From an uncultured Clostridia bacterium (GTDB lineage Bacteria; Bacillota; Clostridia; TANB77; CAG-508), in contig CANPFR010000008.1 in NCBI GenBank assembly GCA_947573445.1, positions 1-64,000 of the forward strand: DNA of 64,000 nt, given 5' to 3'. Below the pieces are notes generated by a model. It saw nothing but the letters and a program-made list of their open reading frames with translations, did not search any database and had not been told where the DNA came from. The position numbers and the translations under genes were made by a program. Shown piece after piece: positions 45,545 through 54,119 of the stretch. Position 1 is the stretch's first letter; each line of letters opens with the position of its first letter.

Positions 45545-46117
45545 TTAATCCTTTCTAATTTCTAATTTATTCAACAAGGTTTCTTCATATTCTTGTTGTA
45601 ATTTGGGAATATCAAATTCTTCTGTTTTTCTTCGATAAATCAATGTCGAACAAGTCAGTGAAAAAATTTCACAAGCAAGTACTTCTGCATCACATAACTT
45701 AATGTCCCCTTTTTGGAAACCTTCTTGCACAATATTTTGAATTACTTTGATGTATTCAATCACCTTCTCTTTACACAAAACATTTCTTGGCTCATTTCCC
45801 CATACCTGACTCATTACAATTGTTAAAACATTTTCATATTTTTTGATTCCTTTTAACTGAATCAATACAATCGCTTTCAATTTTTCAATGGTTGTATCAC
45901 ATTTGGATGTTTTAATTTCAATACTGTTTTTCAATAATTTCATTCCCTCTTCTACTAGAAAATTAAAAATCTCCTCTTTGCTGGAAAAGTGATAATATAA
46001 CGTTCCTTTGGCCACACCAACCGTAGCCGTAATTTCTTCAATACTCGTTGCCTCATACCCTTTTTCTGAAAATAATTTCATGGATGTTTCAAAAATTTTT
46101 CGCTTCGTTTTTTTCAT
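45545..46117 (-). CDS. TetR-family transcriptional regulator
   Basis: 190 residues. The N-terminal HTH reads RKIFETSMKLFSEKGYEATSIEEITATVGVAKGTLYYHFSSKEEIF (residues 6-50), the TetR consensus. The ligand-binding domain is divergent, as usual. It lies directly upstream of the acyl-CoA synthetase gene (3-base gap), so it probably responds to acyl-CoA or fatty acids, like FadR/FabR-type TetR proteins; inferred from context. The upstream permease gene is 13 bases away, so the three may form one operon. Confidence 0.92.
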   Translation of the reverse strand: MKKTKRKIFETSMKLFSEKGYEATSIEEITATVGVAKGTLYYHFSSKEEIFNFLVEEGMKLLKNSIEIKTSKCDTTIEKLKAIVLIQLKGIKKYENVLTIVMSQVWGNEPRNVLCKEKVIEYIKVIQNIVQEGFQKGDIKLCDAEVLACEIFSLTCSTLIYRRKTEEFDIPKLQQEYEETLLNKLEIRKD

Positions 46118-46130
46118 CTAAACTACCCCT

Positions 46131-46973
46131 TTACAAAACAAGTCCTACTGCCTCAAACAGGATTCCGAACAAAACACCTGTTCCGTATAATAAACTCACA
46201 ATTTTGATATTGTCTTTTCTTGGTTTATTTTCCTTCCATAAGACCAACAATCCAATTCCTGACCCAACCAGCAAACCTGCCAACATCGTTCCTGCTGATA
46301 TCATCTTACCAAGGTATAATTCTGCCAAAATAACAGAAGAGGCACAATTTGGAATTAACCCAATCATACCTGCTATCACAGGACCTAAAACAGGTCGATT
46401 CAAAATCAAATGAGCAATTGTTTCTTCCCCCAAAATAGCAATCATCCCATTTAAAATAAAGGTGATTAGGAAAATAAATAGGGTGATATTAACGGTATGT
46501 TTCACAGAAGATTTAAGCATTCCATTTTCACAGTGACAATGTGCCTGTTCACACATCGTATGAATTTCATGTTCTTCTGTTTTTTTCGGAAACATCAAAT
46601 CAATCAGTATGCCCATCACAACACTAACACCAATTTTTAAACCCACAATTTTCAAAATGACAAAAATAGGAACTGCTTCTGACAAAAAAACAGGTATCAT
46701 CTCATCTGAAGTGGATAAATAGACAGCAATTAAAGTACCCAAAGTAATCACACGTCCCACATACAAATTGGTAGCAGAAACTGAAAATCCACATTGCGGA
46801 AAAGCTCCCAAAATCCCACCAATCATTGGTCCCCATTTGCCAGATTTTTGCATATGTTCCTTATGTTTATCCGATGTTTTATGTTCCAAATATTCCATAA
46901 TAAAATACGTTGCCCACAAAAATGGAATTAATTTGATGCTGTCTAAAACAGAATCCATTAAAATATCTAACAT
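46131..46973 (-). CDS. Ten-helix-type metal/arsenic permease (ArsP_2-like)
   Basis: 280 residues from the ATG ending at 46973, which follows a GGGG site. Eight to nine membrane helices. Two repeated units carry the paired motif GAFPQCGFSVSATNLYVGRVITLGT (residues ~62-87) and GLIPNCASSVILAELYLGKMISAGT (~220-244), and a His/Cys-rich loop (HEIHTMCEQAHCHCENG) sits between them. These are the hallmarks of the 10TM putative heavy-metal or arsenic efflux permeases (PF11449 type). The cysteine/histidine loop suggests binding of a soft metal. Substrate not certain. Confidence 0.75.
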   Translation of the reverse strand: MLDILMDSVLDSIKLIPFLWATYFIMEYLEHKTSDKHKEHMQKSGKWGPMIGGILGAFPQCGFSVSATNLYVGRVITLGTLIAVYLSTSDEMIPVFLSEAVPIFVILKIVGLKIGVSVVMGILIDLMFPKKTEEHEIHTMCEQAHCHCENGMLKSSVKHTVNITLFIFLITFILNGMIAILGEETIAHLILNRPVLGPVIAGMIGLIPNCASSVILAELYLGKMISAGTMLAGLLVGSGIGLLVLWKENKPRKDNIKIVSLLYGTGVLFGILFEAVGLVL

Positions 46974-46989
46974 TTCAAAACCCCTACTT

Positions 46990-47247
46990 TTATATTTTTC
47001 GATACAAGAATAACGCAATTCCAATTCCTATAATACTGGCAATATTGATTCTAACCATCAAGCCAAACGTGACTTTTAAAATGCTTAAATTCAATACAAG
47101 CGGACTTTCCAAACCAAATTCTTGACCAAATCCAAGCCACCAAAGCCAATCCACACGTGATGCCAAATCTCCCAAAAGTCCACCAATTACTAATCCTGAC
47201 AAAATAAATATCAATAAAATCCAAATACTTTTATCTCTTGTAGCCAT
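46990..47247 (-). CDS. DUF4321-type small membrane protein
   Basis: 85 residues from the ATG ending at 47247, behind GGAGGTAAAA; the frame to 47340 is longer but unsupported. Two membrane helices (IWILLIFILSGLVIGGLLGDL and INIASIIGIGIALFLYRK) frame a loop with SILKVTFGLMVRINIAS. This is the DUF4321 pattern of Clostridia. Function unknown. It is probably co-transcribed with the permease. Confidence 0.75.
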   Translation of the reverse strand: MATRDKSIWILLIFILSGLVIGGLLGDLASRVDWLWWLGFGQEFGLESPLVLNLSILKVTFGLMVRINIASIIGIGIALFLYRKI

Positions 47248-47607
47248 TTTTACCTCCAACTTTTGTACTTTTTCTATATTTACTTTTCTATTATATCTTT
47301 TAATTGCAAATTTTTCAAGCTTTTTTCGGGAAATATCCATAGAATTCTAAAAAAACCAAAAAATGCTTTTTCAGGCCTTTTTTCAAAATTTGAACAAAAA
47401 TCATTAAAAACTCAAACAAATCGCTCTAAGGTGCCTTTTTAAGGTTTTTAGATACATAAAAAAGCATGGTATGAGAAAAATGTTTTTTTCAAATTCAACC
47501 TATTTTTCATCTAAAAATACCTACTTAAAATAGTAAATTTTATCAGACATTAATTATCTAAAAAATACTTTGTTCCTTTTTTCCGTTTTTACATAAAACA
47601 TCAAATA
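47248..47607. other. Non-coding AT-rich stretch
   Basis: About 360 bases between the DUF4321 start and the radical SAM terminator, with many A/T runs. I see no open reading frame with a start site and no clear promoter. It contains TTTACATAAAA at its right end, near 47588. Confidence 0.4.
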
Positions 47608-47644
47608 GAAGGGAAACATGTAATAACATCACATGTTTCCCTTC
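47608..47644 (-). terminator. Radical SAM gene terminator
   Basis: A perfect 14-base stem: GAAGGGAAACATGT (47608-47621) with ACATGTTTCCCTTC (47631-47644), followed on the minus strand by TATTTGATG. Confidence 0.85.
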
Positions 47645-47665
47645 CTATTTCTGTTAAAAAATCAT

Positions 47666-48709
47666 TTAGAAATATTTCTGGAACCTAGCTTCGGCCACAT
47701 CTCGATTCCAATTTCCATCAAAATATGGATTCCATGACACATAATCAAACAGATTGTTCAACTCTTCAAGTGGCATATTTTTATATTTGACGCCATCAAT
47801 TACATAGTCAATAATAATATTCGTTGCCACCTTTGTTCCATACTTCCTCAATTCCTGCATGAACTGAATTGCTGCATTTGTTTGAGTAACCGAACGATTC
47901 ATTGCCACCAGTATTTTTTCTTCCATACTTTGAATCGGACAATGGAAATTTTTCAAAAGTCCTTGTTTAGCAATTTTAAGCAACTCGTCTCTGCAGGCAA
48001 TTGCGGTTTGCGGTTCGATATTTCTGATCGAAATCTGCTTTTTCACAAAATCAACTATATGACACCATTTTTTCACCTGCTTGACAGTTGGGCTGTCTGA
48101 GATGATAACAACATCTTCATGGGTCAAATATTCATTAACTTGCTCTTGGGGATCAACTTCAAAGCTCTCCCCCCGTGTGTCCCGGATTGTGCAATATTTG
48201 CACTTTCCATGACATCCTGCACCGATTTTCAGCCAATAATTTTGACGAAACAAATTTCCTTGAGCATACTCATCTGTTTCATCCATTTCTTTAACCCAAA
48301 ATGGTTTCGCATAAACTGTTTGTTTCTTTGCCTCTTCCAAAATTGGTTGGTTAATAACCCGCACAACATCCAGCCTTTTAATAAACTCTGGTAACTGAAT
48401 GTCAAATCTTTGTGCTAAACAGCCAGACATATAAATTGTCGCCAGCGGATTTTCTTCTTGCAACCTTTCCGCAATCCGAATATCGTTTAAAATCGCCAAA
48501 TCAGTAACTTGACAACCTAAAACAATCACCGATTTTGCTTCTTTTGGATTCAACGTACAAATTTGCTGCTTTCCAATGTTCTTACTCAGCCAGCTTAAAA
48601 AATCTGTATAAACTGACAAACAAGCTGCTGACTCGCAATAAATTGGATATTCAACATCCTGTACTTCATAGATTTCCCGTTTTCCAAATCGATTTTCAAC
48701 AAACTTCAT
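47666..48709 (-). CDS. MiaB-like radical SAM protein lacking a TRAM domain
   Basis: 347 residues. The N-terminal UPF0004-like half has cysteines in VIVLGCQVTDLAI and IYMSGCLAQRF. The radical SAM cluster is IGAGCHGKCKYCTIRDTRG (CxxxCxxC, residues ~165-183). The C-terminus stops at about 347 residues with no TRAM tail, unlike MiaB, RimO and MtaB (~430-450), so it may be a degraded or divergent methylthiotransferase. It uses CGG for Arg five times (48173-48175, 48182-48184, 48359-48361, 48476-48478, 48677-48679), which most neighbours do not, suggesting recent acquisition. Confidence 0.75.
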   Translation of the reverse strand: MKFVENRFGKREIYEVQDVEYPIYCESAACLSVYTDFLSWLSKNIGKQQICTLNPKEAKSVIVLGCQVTDLAILNDIRIAERLQEENPLATIYMSGCLAQRFDIQLPEFIKRLDVVRVINQPILEEAKKQTVYAKPFWVKEMDETDEYAQGNLFRQNYWLKIGAGCHGKCKYCTIRDTRGESFEVDPQEQVNEYLTHEDVVIISDSPTVKQVKKWCHIVDFVKKQISIRNIEPQTAIACRDELLKIAKQGLLKNFHCPIQSMEEKILVAMNRSVTQTNAAIQFMQELRKYGTKVATNIIIDYVIDGVKYKNMPLEELNNLFDYVSWNPYFDGNWNRDVAEARFQKYF

Positions 48710-48854
48710 AATGTTTCCTCCTAACTTTAGGTGTGGTTTTTTAGTTAATCCAATTTCATTTATTATATATCATATTTTACATAAAACGTCAAGCACCCCT
48801 TTAAAATTTATGTAAATTGATATAGTATATCTGAATCTGTGAAGTAACATTAGA

Positions 48855-48896
48855 AAAATCTGTAAAGGCATTATTACTAATGTGTTTACAGATTTT
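48855..48896 (-). terminator. Terminator after the AI-2E/YtvI-type gene
   Basis: AAAATCTGTAAA (48855-48866) pairs with TTTACAGATTTT (48885-48896). It lies about 90 bases after the stop reached by the shifted frame. A second inverted repeat, TTTACATAAA with TTTATGTAAA (near 48777 and 48808), lies further on. Confidence 0.7.
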
Positions 48897-48984
48897 ATCT
48901 ATTCTGTTATCAATTTTTTAAATTTTAAGTTTACGGATTCGAAATCATCCCATCACAAATTAAATCTAAAAATGTTCTTCTCCT

Positions 48985-50065
48985 TTACTCCTCCAATATT
49001 GATTTCACAATTCCCTTGTCAATCGTATTTTCAAAAATATTTTTCAAAATAATCAGCACAATTGGTCCTACTAACATTCCGTGTAACCCCCATAATTTTG
49101 AAACCTGTATACATGGCAATCAGTGTAAATAGCGGATGTACGCCAATTTTGCTACTCACAATTTTGGGCTCCAAAAATTGTCTTACAACCGATACCAAAA
49201 CATACAATCCCAAAATCGAAAAAGCAACCGAATATTCTTTATTCAAAAACAAAATGATGCTCCATGGTACCATTACTGTTCCAGAACCCAAAATAGGAAG
49301 TGCATCTACAAATCCAATAAATAACGCCATTAAAAGCGGATAACCAACATTCATGCCCATTAAATAAAAAACATTCAATCCCATCAACACAATCACAAAT
49401 GAAATACCAATTAGCTTAATTTCTGCTTTCAAATAGCCCCCCAAAGAAGCTGTTATTTTCTGCACTTTTGTATTCACTTTACCCAATATTTTTTTGGGAA
49501 TATGATGTTCCATTCGATCCCAAATATAAATTTTATCAGAAGTAATAAAATACGTTGACAAAATCGTAATAACAGCATAAATCAAAATCGTAGGAATGGA
49601 TTTTAAACCTTCAAGCAACCTCGTTAATGTATTTTTCAAAAAGGCAATGATTTGATTGAAGGCGTCAGAAGAGGTGGATTGAATCATTTGTTTTACATTT
49701 TCTGACAATTTATCCATATCAATTTTTTTAAGTAGAGAATTACTCCACTCAATGGCTTTTTCTAAGTATGTATTCAAAGCCCCCAATAAATTTGTACTCT
49801 CTGCAATAAGACTTACTGTTCCCCAGGCCACAAGTCCTATCAAAATAGCAAAAACCGTAACAAGCACTAAAATACTGCTTGTCTTCCTACTTAAATTACT
49901 TTTTTTATGAATCCATTTAATCAAAGGTTCCACAAGCAAAGAAATAATATAAGCAATCAAAAAAGGAACATAAAACATAAAAAGTTTTGCTGCCATTATA
50001 AATAAAAGAAAAATAATCACTAACCAAAAAACCTTTTTTATCATTGTTTTATATTCCAATTTCAA
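48985..50065 (-). CDS. AI-2E/YtvI-type membrane protein, interrupted by a CGG +1 shift
   Basis: A polytopic membrane protein of the AI-2E exporter/YtvI family (residues ~15-70, ~160-190 and ~230-330 hydrophobic), with the family stretch GFVDALPILGSGTVMVPW. It starts at a TTG ending at 50065 behind AAAGGAG. The frame meets CGG at 49079-49081 (codon 329). Dropping the C changes ACA CGG AAT into ACA GGA ATG. The last helix is then MGVTGMLVGPIVLIILKNIF, with a tail to a stop at 48985-48987, which is the conserved C-terminus of the family. Unshifted, it would end 21 codons later with a broken helix. The joined product is 359 residues. Confidence 0.85.
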
Positions 50066-50078
50066 CACACTCCTTTTA

Positions 50079-50513
50079 CTAATGATTGTGATGTTTGCAA
50101 TCACAAATACATTCCATCGTATCTCCCACTTCTTGTGGCTGTACCTTTTGGCTTTGCGCTAAATCCCCAATTGTAAGCATTCCCACAATTTGGTTATTCT
50201 CAATAACGGGCAATCTTCTAATCTGATTGTGAGACATCGTTTCTGTTGCAGAATCTAGTTCTGTATCAGGGGTTGTTTTAATAACATTGGTTGTCATGAT
50301 ATCTGAAACTTTGGTCTGACTACAATTCTTATTAGTAGCCACACATCTTGTGATAATATCACGATCGGTTACAAATCCAATCACATTGTTTTCTTGATTA
50401 CAAATTGGAACACATCCAACATCATTTTCTTGCATCAATTTTGCAATTTCATTTAACGTTGTATCAGAAGTAGCTCTGACAACTTTTTTACACATACAAT
50501 CTTTTACTCTCAT
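50079..50513 (-). CDS. Paired CBS-domain protein
   Basis: About 144 residues. Two CBS domains: residues 1-58 (VKDCMCKKVVRATSDTTLNEIAKLMQENDVGCVPI, with VIGFVTDRDII) and ~70-130 (VSDIMTTNVIKTTPDTELDSATETM, with IVGMLTIGDLAQ). A Cys/His tail (CICDCKHHNH) could bind a metal. CBS pairs bind adenosyl ligands and sense energy or regulate a partner. The ATG ending at 50513 is spaced best from GGAG. It lies 13 bases before the YtvI-type gene, in the same operon. Confidence 0.92.
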   Translation of the reverse strand: MRVKDCMCKKVVRATSDTTLNEIAKLMQENDVGCVPICNQENNVIGFVTDRDIITRCVATNKNCSQTKVSDIMTTNVIKTTPDTELDSATETMSHNQIRRLPVIENNQIVGMLTIGDLAQSQKVQPQEVGDTMECICDCKHHNH

Positions 50514-50572
50514 TTTCATTCTCCTTCTTTTTGATTCCTATATACAGTATGTGCAAAATTTTGAGAATTATA

Positions 50573-51124
50573 CTACAGAAACATGTTTCCTGTCATATTG
50601 CTATTTGGTACATTATTTTGCATCATCATTGGATTGGAAGGATTTTGTCTTTGCGTATTTATTTCATTTAAAATCATAATTTTAATCAAATCTTTTAACA
50701 ATGTGTTTTGCGAATCTGTTGTGCTATTTGTAGTAGTAGTAGCAGTTTGTCGGGACGTGGGTGTGTTCCTTTCGCAATTATTTGTACTTTCACTTGATGC
50801 ATGATTTGCAACTCTTTCATTACTTTTCACTTGAATATCTCCTTCTACAATATTGTAAACTGTATCTACCATATTATTTAAGTTTTCTTCTGTTAAATAG
50901 CCCCTATTTTGATTTGCCAAAACTTGTGATACAACTGGCGAAATAATGCGATACACTGCTGGATACATCGCATTCAAATTAGGTGGCTGAAACTGAGCCA
51001 TCTGAGGATTCATCACCCCATTTTGATTGGCATATGGACTCGCCACATAAGGATTAAATCCCATATTGGGTGTTTGATTATAATAATTCAAATCTTGCAT
51101 ATAATTTCCATTTTGATAATACAT
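50573..51124 (-). CDS. Asn/Gln/Pro-rich protein, spore-coat-like composition
   Basis: 183 residues with Tyr/Asn/Gln/Pro-rich ends (QNGNYMQDLNYYNQTPNMGF at the start, MMMQNNVPNSNMTGNMF at the end) and a helical middle (AVYRIISPVVSQVLANQNRGYLTEENLNNMVDTVYNIVEGD, residues ~55-95). The composition resembles clostridial coat or exosporium proteins, but no signature fixes it. It starts behind AAAGGAGG. Confidence 0.55.
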   Translation of the reverse strand: MYYQNGNYMQDLNYYNQTPNMGFNPYVASPYANQNGVMNPQMAQFQPPNLNAMYPAVYRIISPVVSQVLANQNRGYLTEENLNNMVDTVYNIVEGDIQVKSNERVANHASSESTNNCERNTPTSRQTATTTTNSTTDSQNTLLKDLIKIMILNEINTQRQNPSNPMMMQNNVPNSNMTGNMFL

Positions 51125-51192
51125 CGTTTTTACCTCCTTTTTATTGCTTTAAGCACTATCACTATATGCAAACAATCAAAAATTTAGACCAA

Positions 51193-51217
51193 AAAAGACG
51201 CATTTCCTGCGTCTTTT
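51193..51217 (-). terminator. Terminator of the three-gene unit at 51219-53104
   Basis: AAAAGACGCA (51193-51202) pairs with TGCGTCTTTT (51208-51217), ending in T/A runs. Confidence 0.8.
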
Positions 51218-51218
51218 A

Positions 51219-52145
51219 CTATCTTTCTCTTACTTGTTGTTCTCTTTCTCTGTCTCTTACTTCCATTTGTAGTACTTGGCGTCCCTCCGATGGATTCACT
51301 CCAAGTGCTTTGGCTAAATTTGTTTCTTGCCCTACTGCCAATTTCTCTCCTTTGATGGTAGCATCTGGTATTGTCAAACCAGCTCTTTGAGCCACAATTG
51401 CTTGAACATTAGTTGTGGAAAAATGAGAAGAGGAACTTTCTAATATGTCTCTAATTATTTTTTCAAAATCCTCTAACTCACTCGGTTCATAAGGTATTTC
51501 TGATGATGGTAAAATCAAATCCTCTTTCAACTCTTCTTTCTCTTGTGAAAGTTCTGGTTGCTCTCTTTCTGGAATGTTTTCTTCTTCCTGTTGTTCTTCT
51601 AAAAAAGGTTCATCGCTCATTGGTTTATCCAAATCTTCTTCTACGACTTCTCTTGTTTCCTCAAAATTCTCTATTTCTGGTTCAGCAGTTTCTCTTTCTT
51701 CCTCTTCTTGTTCTTCTCGTTCGGTTGCTTCTTCTGGTGATAATTCAGGTTCATTTTCTGGCGTCTTCTTTTCTTGTGCAACTGCAAAATATTCTGTTTC
51801 CTCATTTTCTAGTGGTTCTATAATTTCTTCCTTTTCTTCTGGTAGTTCTTCTTTTGATTCTGGCTCAATATAGGATAACAATTCCTCAATTCCTTCTTGC
51901 AAATACCATTCAATATCTCTGATTCTAGTCTCCAAGCGGCTTACTTCTAAGTCCATTGAATCAGCTCCAGCATGATACTTCTTGGAAACTTCTGCCTCCA
52001 ACTTTTTATAAATTTCCTCGAGAACGCCTTTTTTGAGCATCAATTCTTCACGAAATGCCTGTAACTCTGTTTCATTTTTTTCACCAGACATAATTTCTTG
52101 CGATATCTCTGATATTCTTTCTTTTACTTTTGTTTCTTCATTCAT
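51219..52145 (-). CDS. Glutamate-rich coiled-coil protein of unknown function
   Basis: 308 residues. The N-terminal coiled coil (residues ~1-90, MNEETKVKERISEISQEIM) is followed by an extremely acidic linker of Glu, Pro and Gln (~95-215) and a more conserved-looking C-terminal part (SELEDFEKIIRDILESSSS, then QRAGLTIPDATIKGEKLAVGQ). Downstream member of a leftward group with the 51-residue and 258-residue genes. Not recognised. A regulator or scaffold is possible; nothing supports a specific job. Confidence 0.6.
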   Translation of the reverse strand: MNEETKVKERISEISQEIMSGEKNETELQAFREELMLKKGVLEEIYKKLEAEVSKKYHAGADSMDLEVSRLETRIRDIEWYLQEGIEELLSYIEPESKEELPEEKEEIIEPLENEETEYFAVAQEKKTPENEPELSPEEATEREEQEEEERETAEPEIENFEETREVVEEDLDKPMSDEPFLEEQQEEENIPEREQPELSQEKEELKEDLILPSSEIPYEPSELEDFEKIIRDILESSSSHFSTTNVQAIVAQRAGLTIPDATIKGEKLAVGQETNLAKALGVNPSEGRQVLQMEVRDREREQQVRER

Positions 52146-52163
52146 CCTTATAACTCCTTCATT

Positions 52164-52319
52164 TTAAGCTAGTTTTTCTAATAAATTATCAATCTCTTGT
52201 TTAACTTCTATTTTTTCATCATCCAATCGTTTTAAAACATGATTCAAATCTTCGATGGATAACGAATTTAAATTGATAAATTCTCCATCTAATACAATAC
52301 TATCTATATTTTCCATCAT
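52164..52319 (-). CDS. Small helical protein in the three-gene unit
   Basis: 51 residues (MMENIDSIVLDGEFINLNSL, then LNHVLKRLDDEKIEVKQEIDNLLEKL). GGAG lies 6-9 bases before the start. It is 18 bases from the gene after it and 8 bases from the gene before it, so it sits inside an operon. The C-terminal half is a coiled coil, like those of its neighbours, so it may pair with one of them. Confidence 0.65.
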   Translation of the reverse strand: MMENIDSIVLDGEFINLNSLSIEDLNHVLKRLDDEKIEVKQEIDNLLEKLA

Positions 52320-52327
52320 TTTTCTCC

Positions 52328-53104
52328 TTATATCATTTGCTCAAATATTCGATTCGTTTCTGATTTGGCTTGCTTAATTTTGGCAACAAAAGTAAGGGTT
52401 TTTTGGCCAATCTCATTTACGATATCTGGTAATTTACTATCCATCATATCTAATTCAACGTTAATTGGTTCTACCACATAACTATTGAACTTTGTTTTAC
52501 CACTCCATAAATTTCTAATTTTTTGGAACATCTTTTGAATTGCCCCTTCTTCTTTCAAAGAAATCTGAGTTGATTTATCTCCAAATAATGCATTTAGTTG
52601 TTTTTCAAAATGAACAACACAATTCTCTAAATCTTTCTCACATCGGTTAATTATTAAATCATAATTATTTTTCTTCTGCAAACAAGCTTTGACTTTTTGA
52701 TGGTATTCCTCAGCTTTGTTTATATTGGCTTGTTCCATTAATTTTTGCTTGATATCAGAACATTTCTTCAAATTGGTAATGGCAATTTTTTGATTGCATT
52801 CAGCTTCTTGTAATTCCAAATATACGTTTACATATAATTCCTTATAACTGCTTATCATTTGCAACAACTGTTCTTTGTATTTTTGTATCATATTTTGATA
52901 AAAATCTTCATAATTCTCTAACTTTTGACCATAAAATTCGGCTTGTTCTTTAAAATTAGATTCTAAGGATTGCAATTTTTGATCCAGCATGTTTTCTGTC
53001 GTTTTTTGAAAAATAACGGCTAAAACTTTTGATTTTTTGATTTCTAATTTGTTTAATTTTGTCAACTTGTCCATTAAAATAGCATTGTTTTCCATTTCTT
53101 CCAT
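52328..53104 (-). CDS. Coiled-coil protein of unknown function
   Basis: 258 residues, long heptad helices over most of the length (LDQKLQSLESNFKEQAEFYGQ, then QKIAITNLKKCSDIKQKLMEQ, then QKKNNYDLIINRCEKDLENC). Three cysteines lie in the middle. No membrane segment or signal. It heads the three-gene unit with a good AGGAG site. Confidence 0.65.
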   Translation of the reverse strand: MEEMENNAILMDKLTKLNKLEIKKSKVLAVIFQKTTENMLDQKLQSLESNFKEQAEFYGQKLENYEDFYQNMIQKYKEQLLQMISSYKELYVNVYLELQEAECNQKIAITNLKKCSDIKQKLMEQANINKAEEYHQKVKACLQKKNNYDLIINRCEKDLENCVVHFEKQLNALFGDKSTQISLKEEGAIQKMFQKIRNLWSGKTKFNSYVVEPINVELDMMDSKLPDIVNEIGQKTLTFVAKIKQAKSETNRIFEQMI

Positions 53105-53198
53105 CTAATTTTCTCCTATCCTTCATTTGTATTTACTATTATTATATACAAAATAAAAAAAAAAGCAATAGTTTTTTGCTATTACTTTTAATATTTTT

Positions 53199-53396
53199 TT
53201 ATACCCCATATTTTTTCTTAAATTTATCAGCTCTTCCGCCTGTTGTATTTTGTTTTAAATTTCCTGTCCAAAATGGATGACATTTTGAGCATACATCAAC
53301 TTTCATTTCTGCTTTTGTTGAATTTGTCTCAATTACATTTCCACAAGCACAGATAATCTTAGAAACCACATAATTGGGTTGTATTTCTGTTCTCAT
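53199..53396 (-). CDS. rpmE: 50S ribosomal protein L31 (zinc-binding type)
   Basis: 65 residues from the ATG ending at 53396, 8 bases after AGAGG. The four-cysteine zinc form shows KIICACGNVIETNSTK and VDVCSKCHPFWTG, then NTTGGRADKFKKKYG. L31 binds the central protuberance of the large subunit. The paired cysteine form is the zinc-replete type. It is monocistronic. Confidence 0.97.
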   Translation of the reverse strand: MRTEIQPNYVVSKIICACGNVIETNSTKAEMKVDVCSKCHPFWTGNLKQNTTGGRADKFKKKYGV

Positions 53397-53473
53397 TTTC
53401 TTCACCTCTCTTTTTCTTGTTTTTTACAATATATTTTATCATACCATATTTTTTTTCAATTTGCAAGCCTTTT

Positions 53474-53749
53474 TTAATAGATTACCACAATTGAATTATT
53501 GTTCTCATTCGCTTGGGTTTCTTCAGGCTTTGCCTGATTTGTGTTTTCTTTTACAACAGAAGAGTTATCCGTTACTGGTTCGGTTTTATTATTGTTTGTC
53601 TCTAACATATCAATGATACTGCTTTGATTTTGTACACTTTTTAGCTGAAATTCTAATGGTTTTCTGCTAATCAATTTATGCATAACATTATAAACGCAAA
53701 AAAGAATACAAACCACCAATAATGCTTTTTTCCAAATTTTAGCTAACAT
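53474..53749 (-). CDS. Small membrane protein, unknown function
   Basis: 91 residues. One membrane helix (residues 7-24, KALLVVCILFCVYNVMHKL) and a hydrophilic Asn/Thr/Glu-rich outer part (VTDNSSVVKENTNQAKPEETQ). Not recognised. It is followed by a long non-coding stretch. Confidence 0.55.
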   Translation of the reverse strand: MLAKIWKKALLVVCILFCVYNVMHKLISRKPLEFQLKSVQNQSSIIDMLETNNNKTEPVTDNSSVVKENTNQAKPEETQANENNNSIVVIY

Positions 53750-54026
53750 AAAAATCTCCCTTCTGTAACCATTTTACTTTTCTATTTATTATTATATATT
53801 TTTTTAAGAAAAAAGTCAATACCAATCTTAAGTTTTGATATTTAGCATCTAACTAGCTGACAACATTTTCTCAACATGCCCATAAAGCCACCTAGAATCA
53901 ATTTTACGACATTTTTGGCCATACTGGTGTTTTATGTCTACTTTTTGTTTTAATCCCCCTTCTAGGCGATTTTAACGCTTTTCCCAAAAAACCATTTCTT
54001 TGACACCCTATCTTTTTATGCCTCTA
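53750..54026. other. Non-coding stretch
   Basis: Roughly 280 bases with no supported gene. It holds A/T runs and no clear promoter. Confidence 0.35.
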
Positions 54027-54069
54027 AAAAATCCAAAAAAATACCATACATCGATTTTTTTGGATTTTT
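54027..54069 (-). terminator. Terminator of the GGGtGRT gene
   Basis: A perfect 16-base stem: AAAAATCCAAAAAAAT (54027-54042) with ATTTTTTTGGATTTTT (54054-54069), 51 bases past the stop. Confidence 0.8.
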
Positions 54070-54119
54070 AGTCATTTTACTCTATTTTTTAAAAAAACTG
54101 GCTTAAAATGCGTTTTCGT

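Noticed and set aside
5836..49081. CGG as an unassigned or reassigned codon throughout the genome
   Set aside because: Four genes read CGG as Arg at sensible positions, for instance CTIRDTRG in the radical SAM protein, so a global code change does not fit.
5836..49081. Nine independent pseudogenes or random sequencing errors
   Set aside because: All nine have the same base, phase and glycine context, and the downstream frames are intact. A systematic consensus error is still possible and must be excluded with reads.
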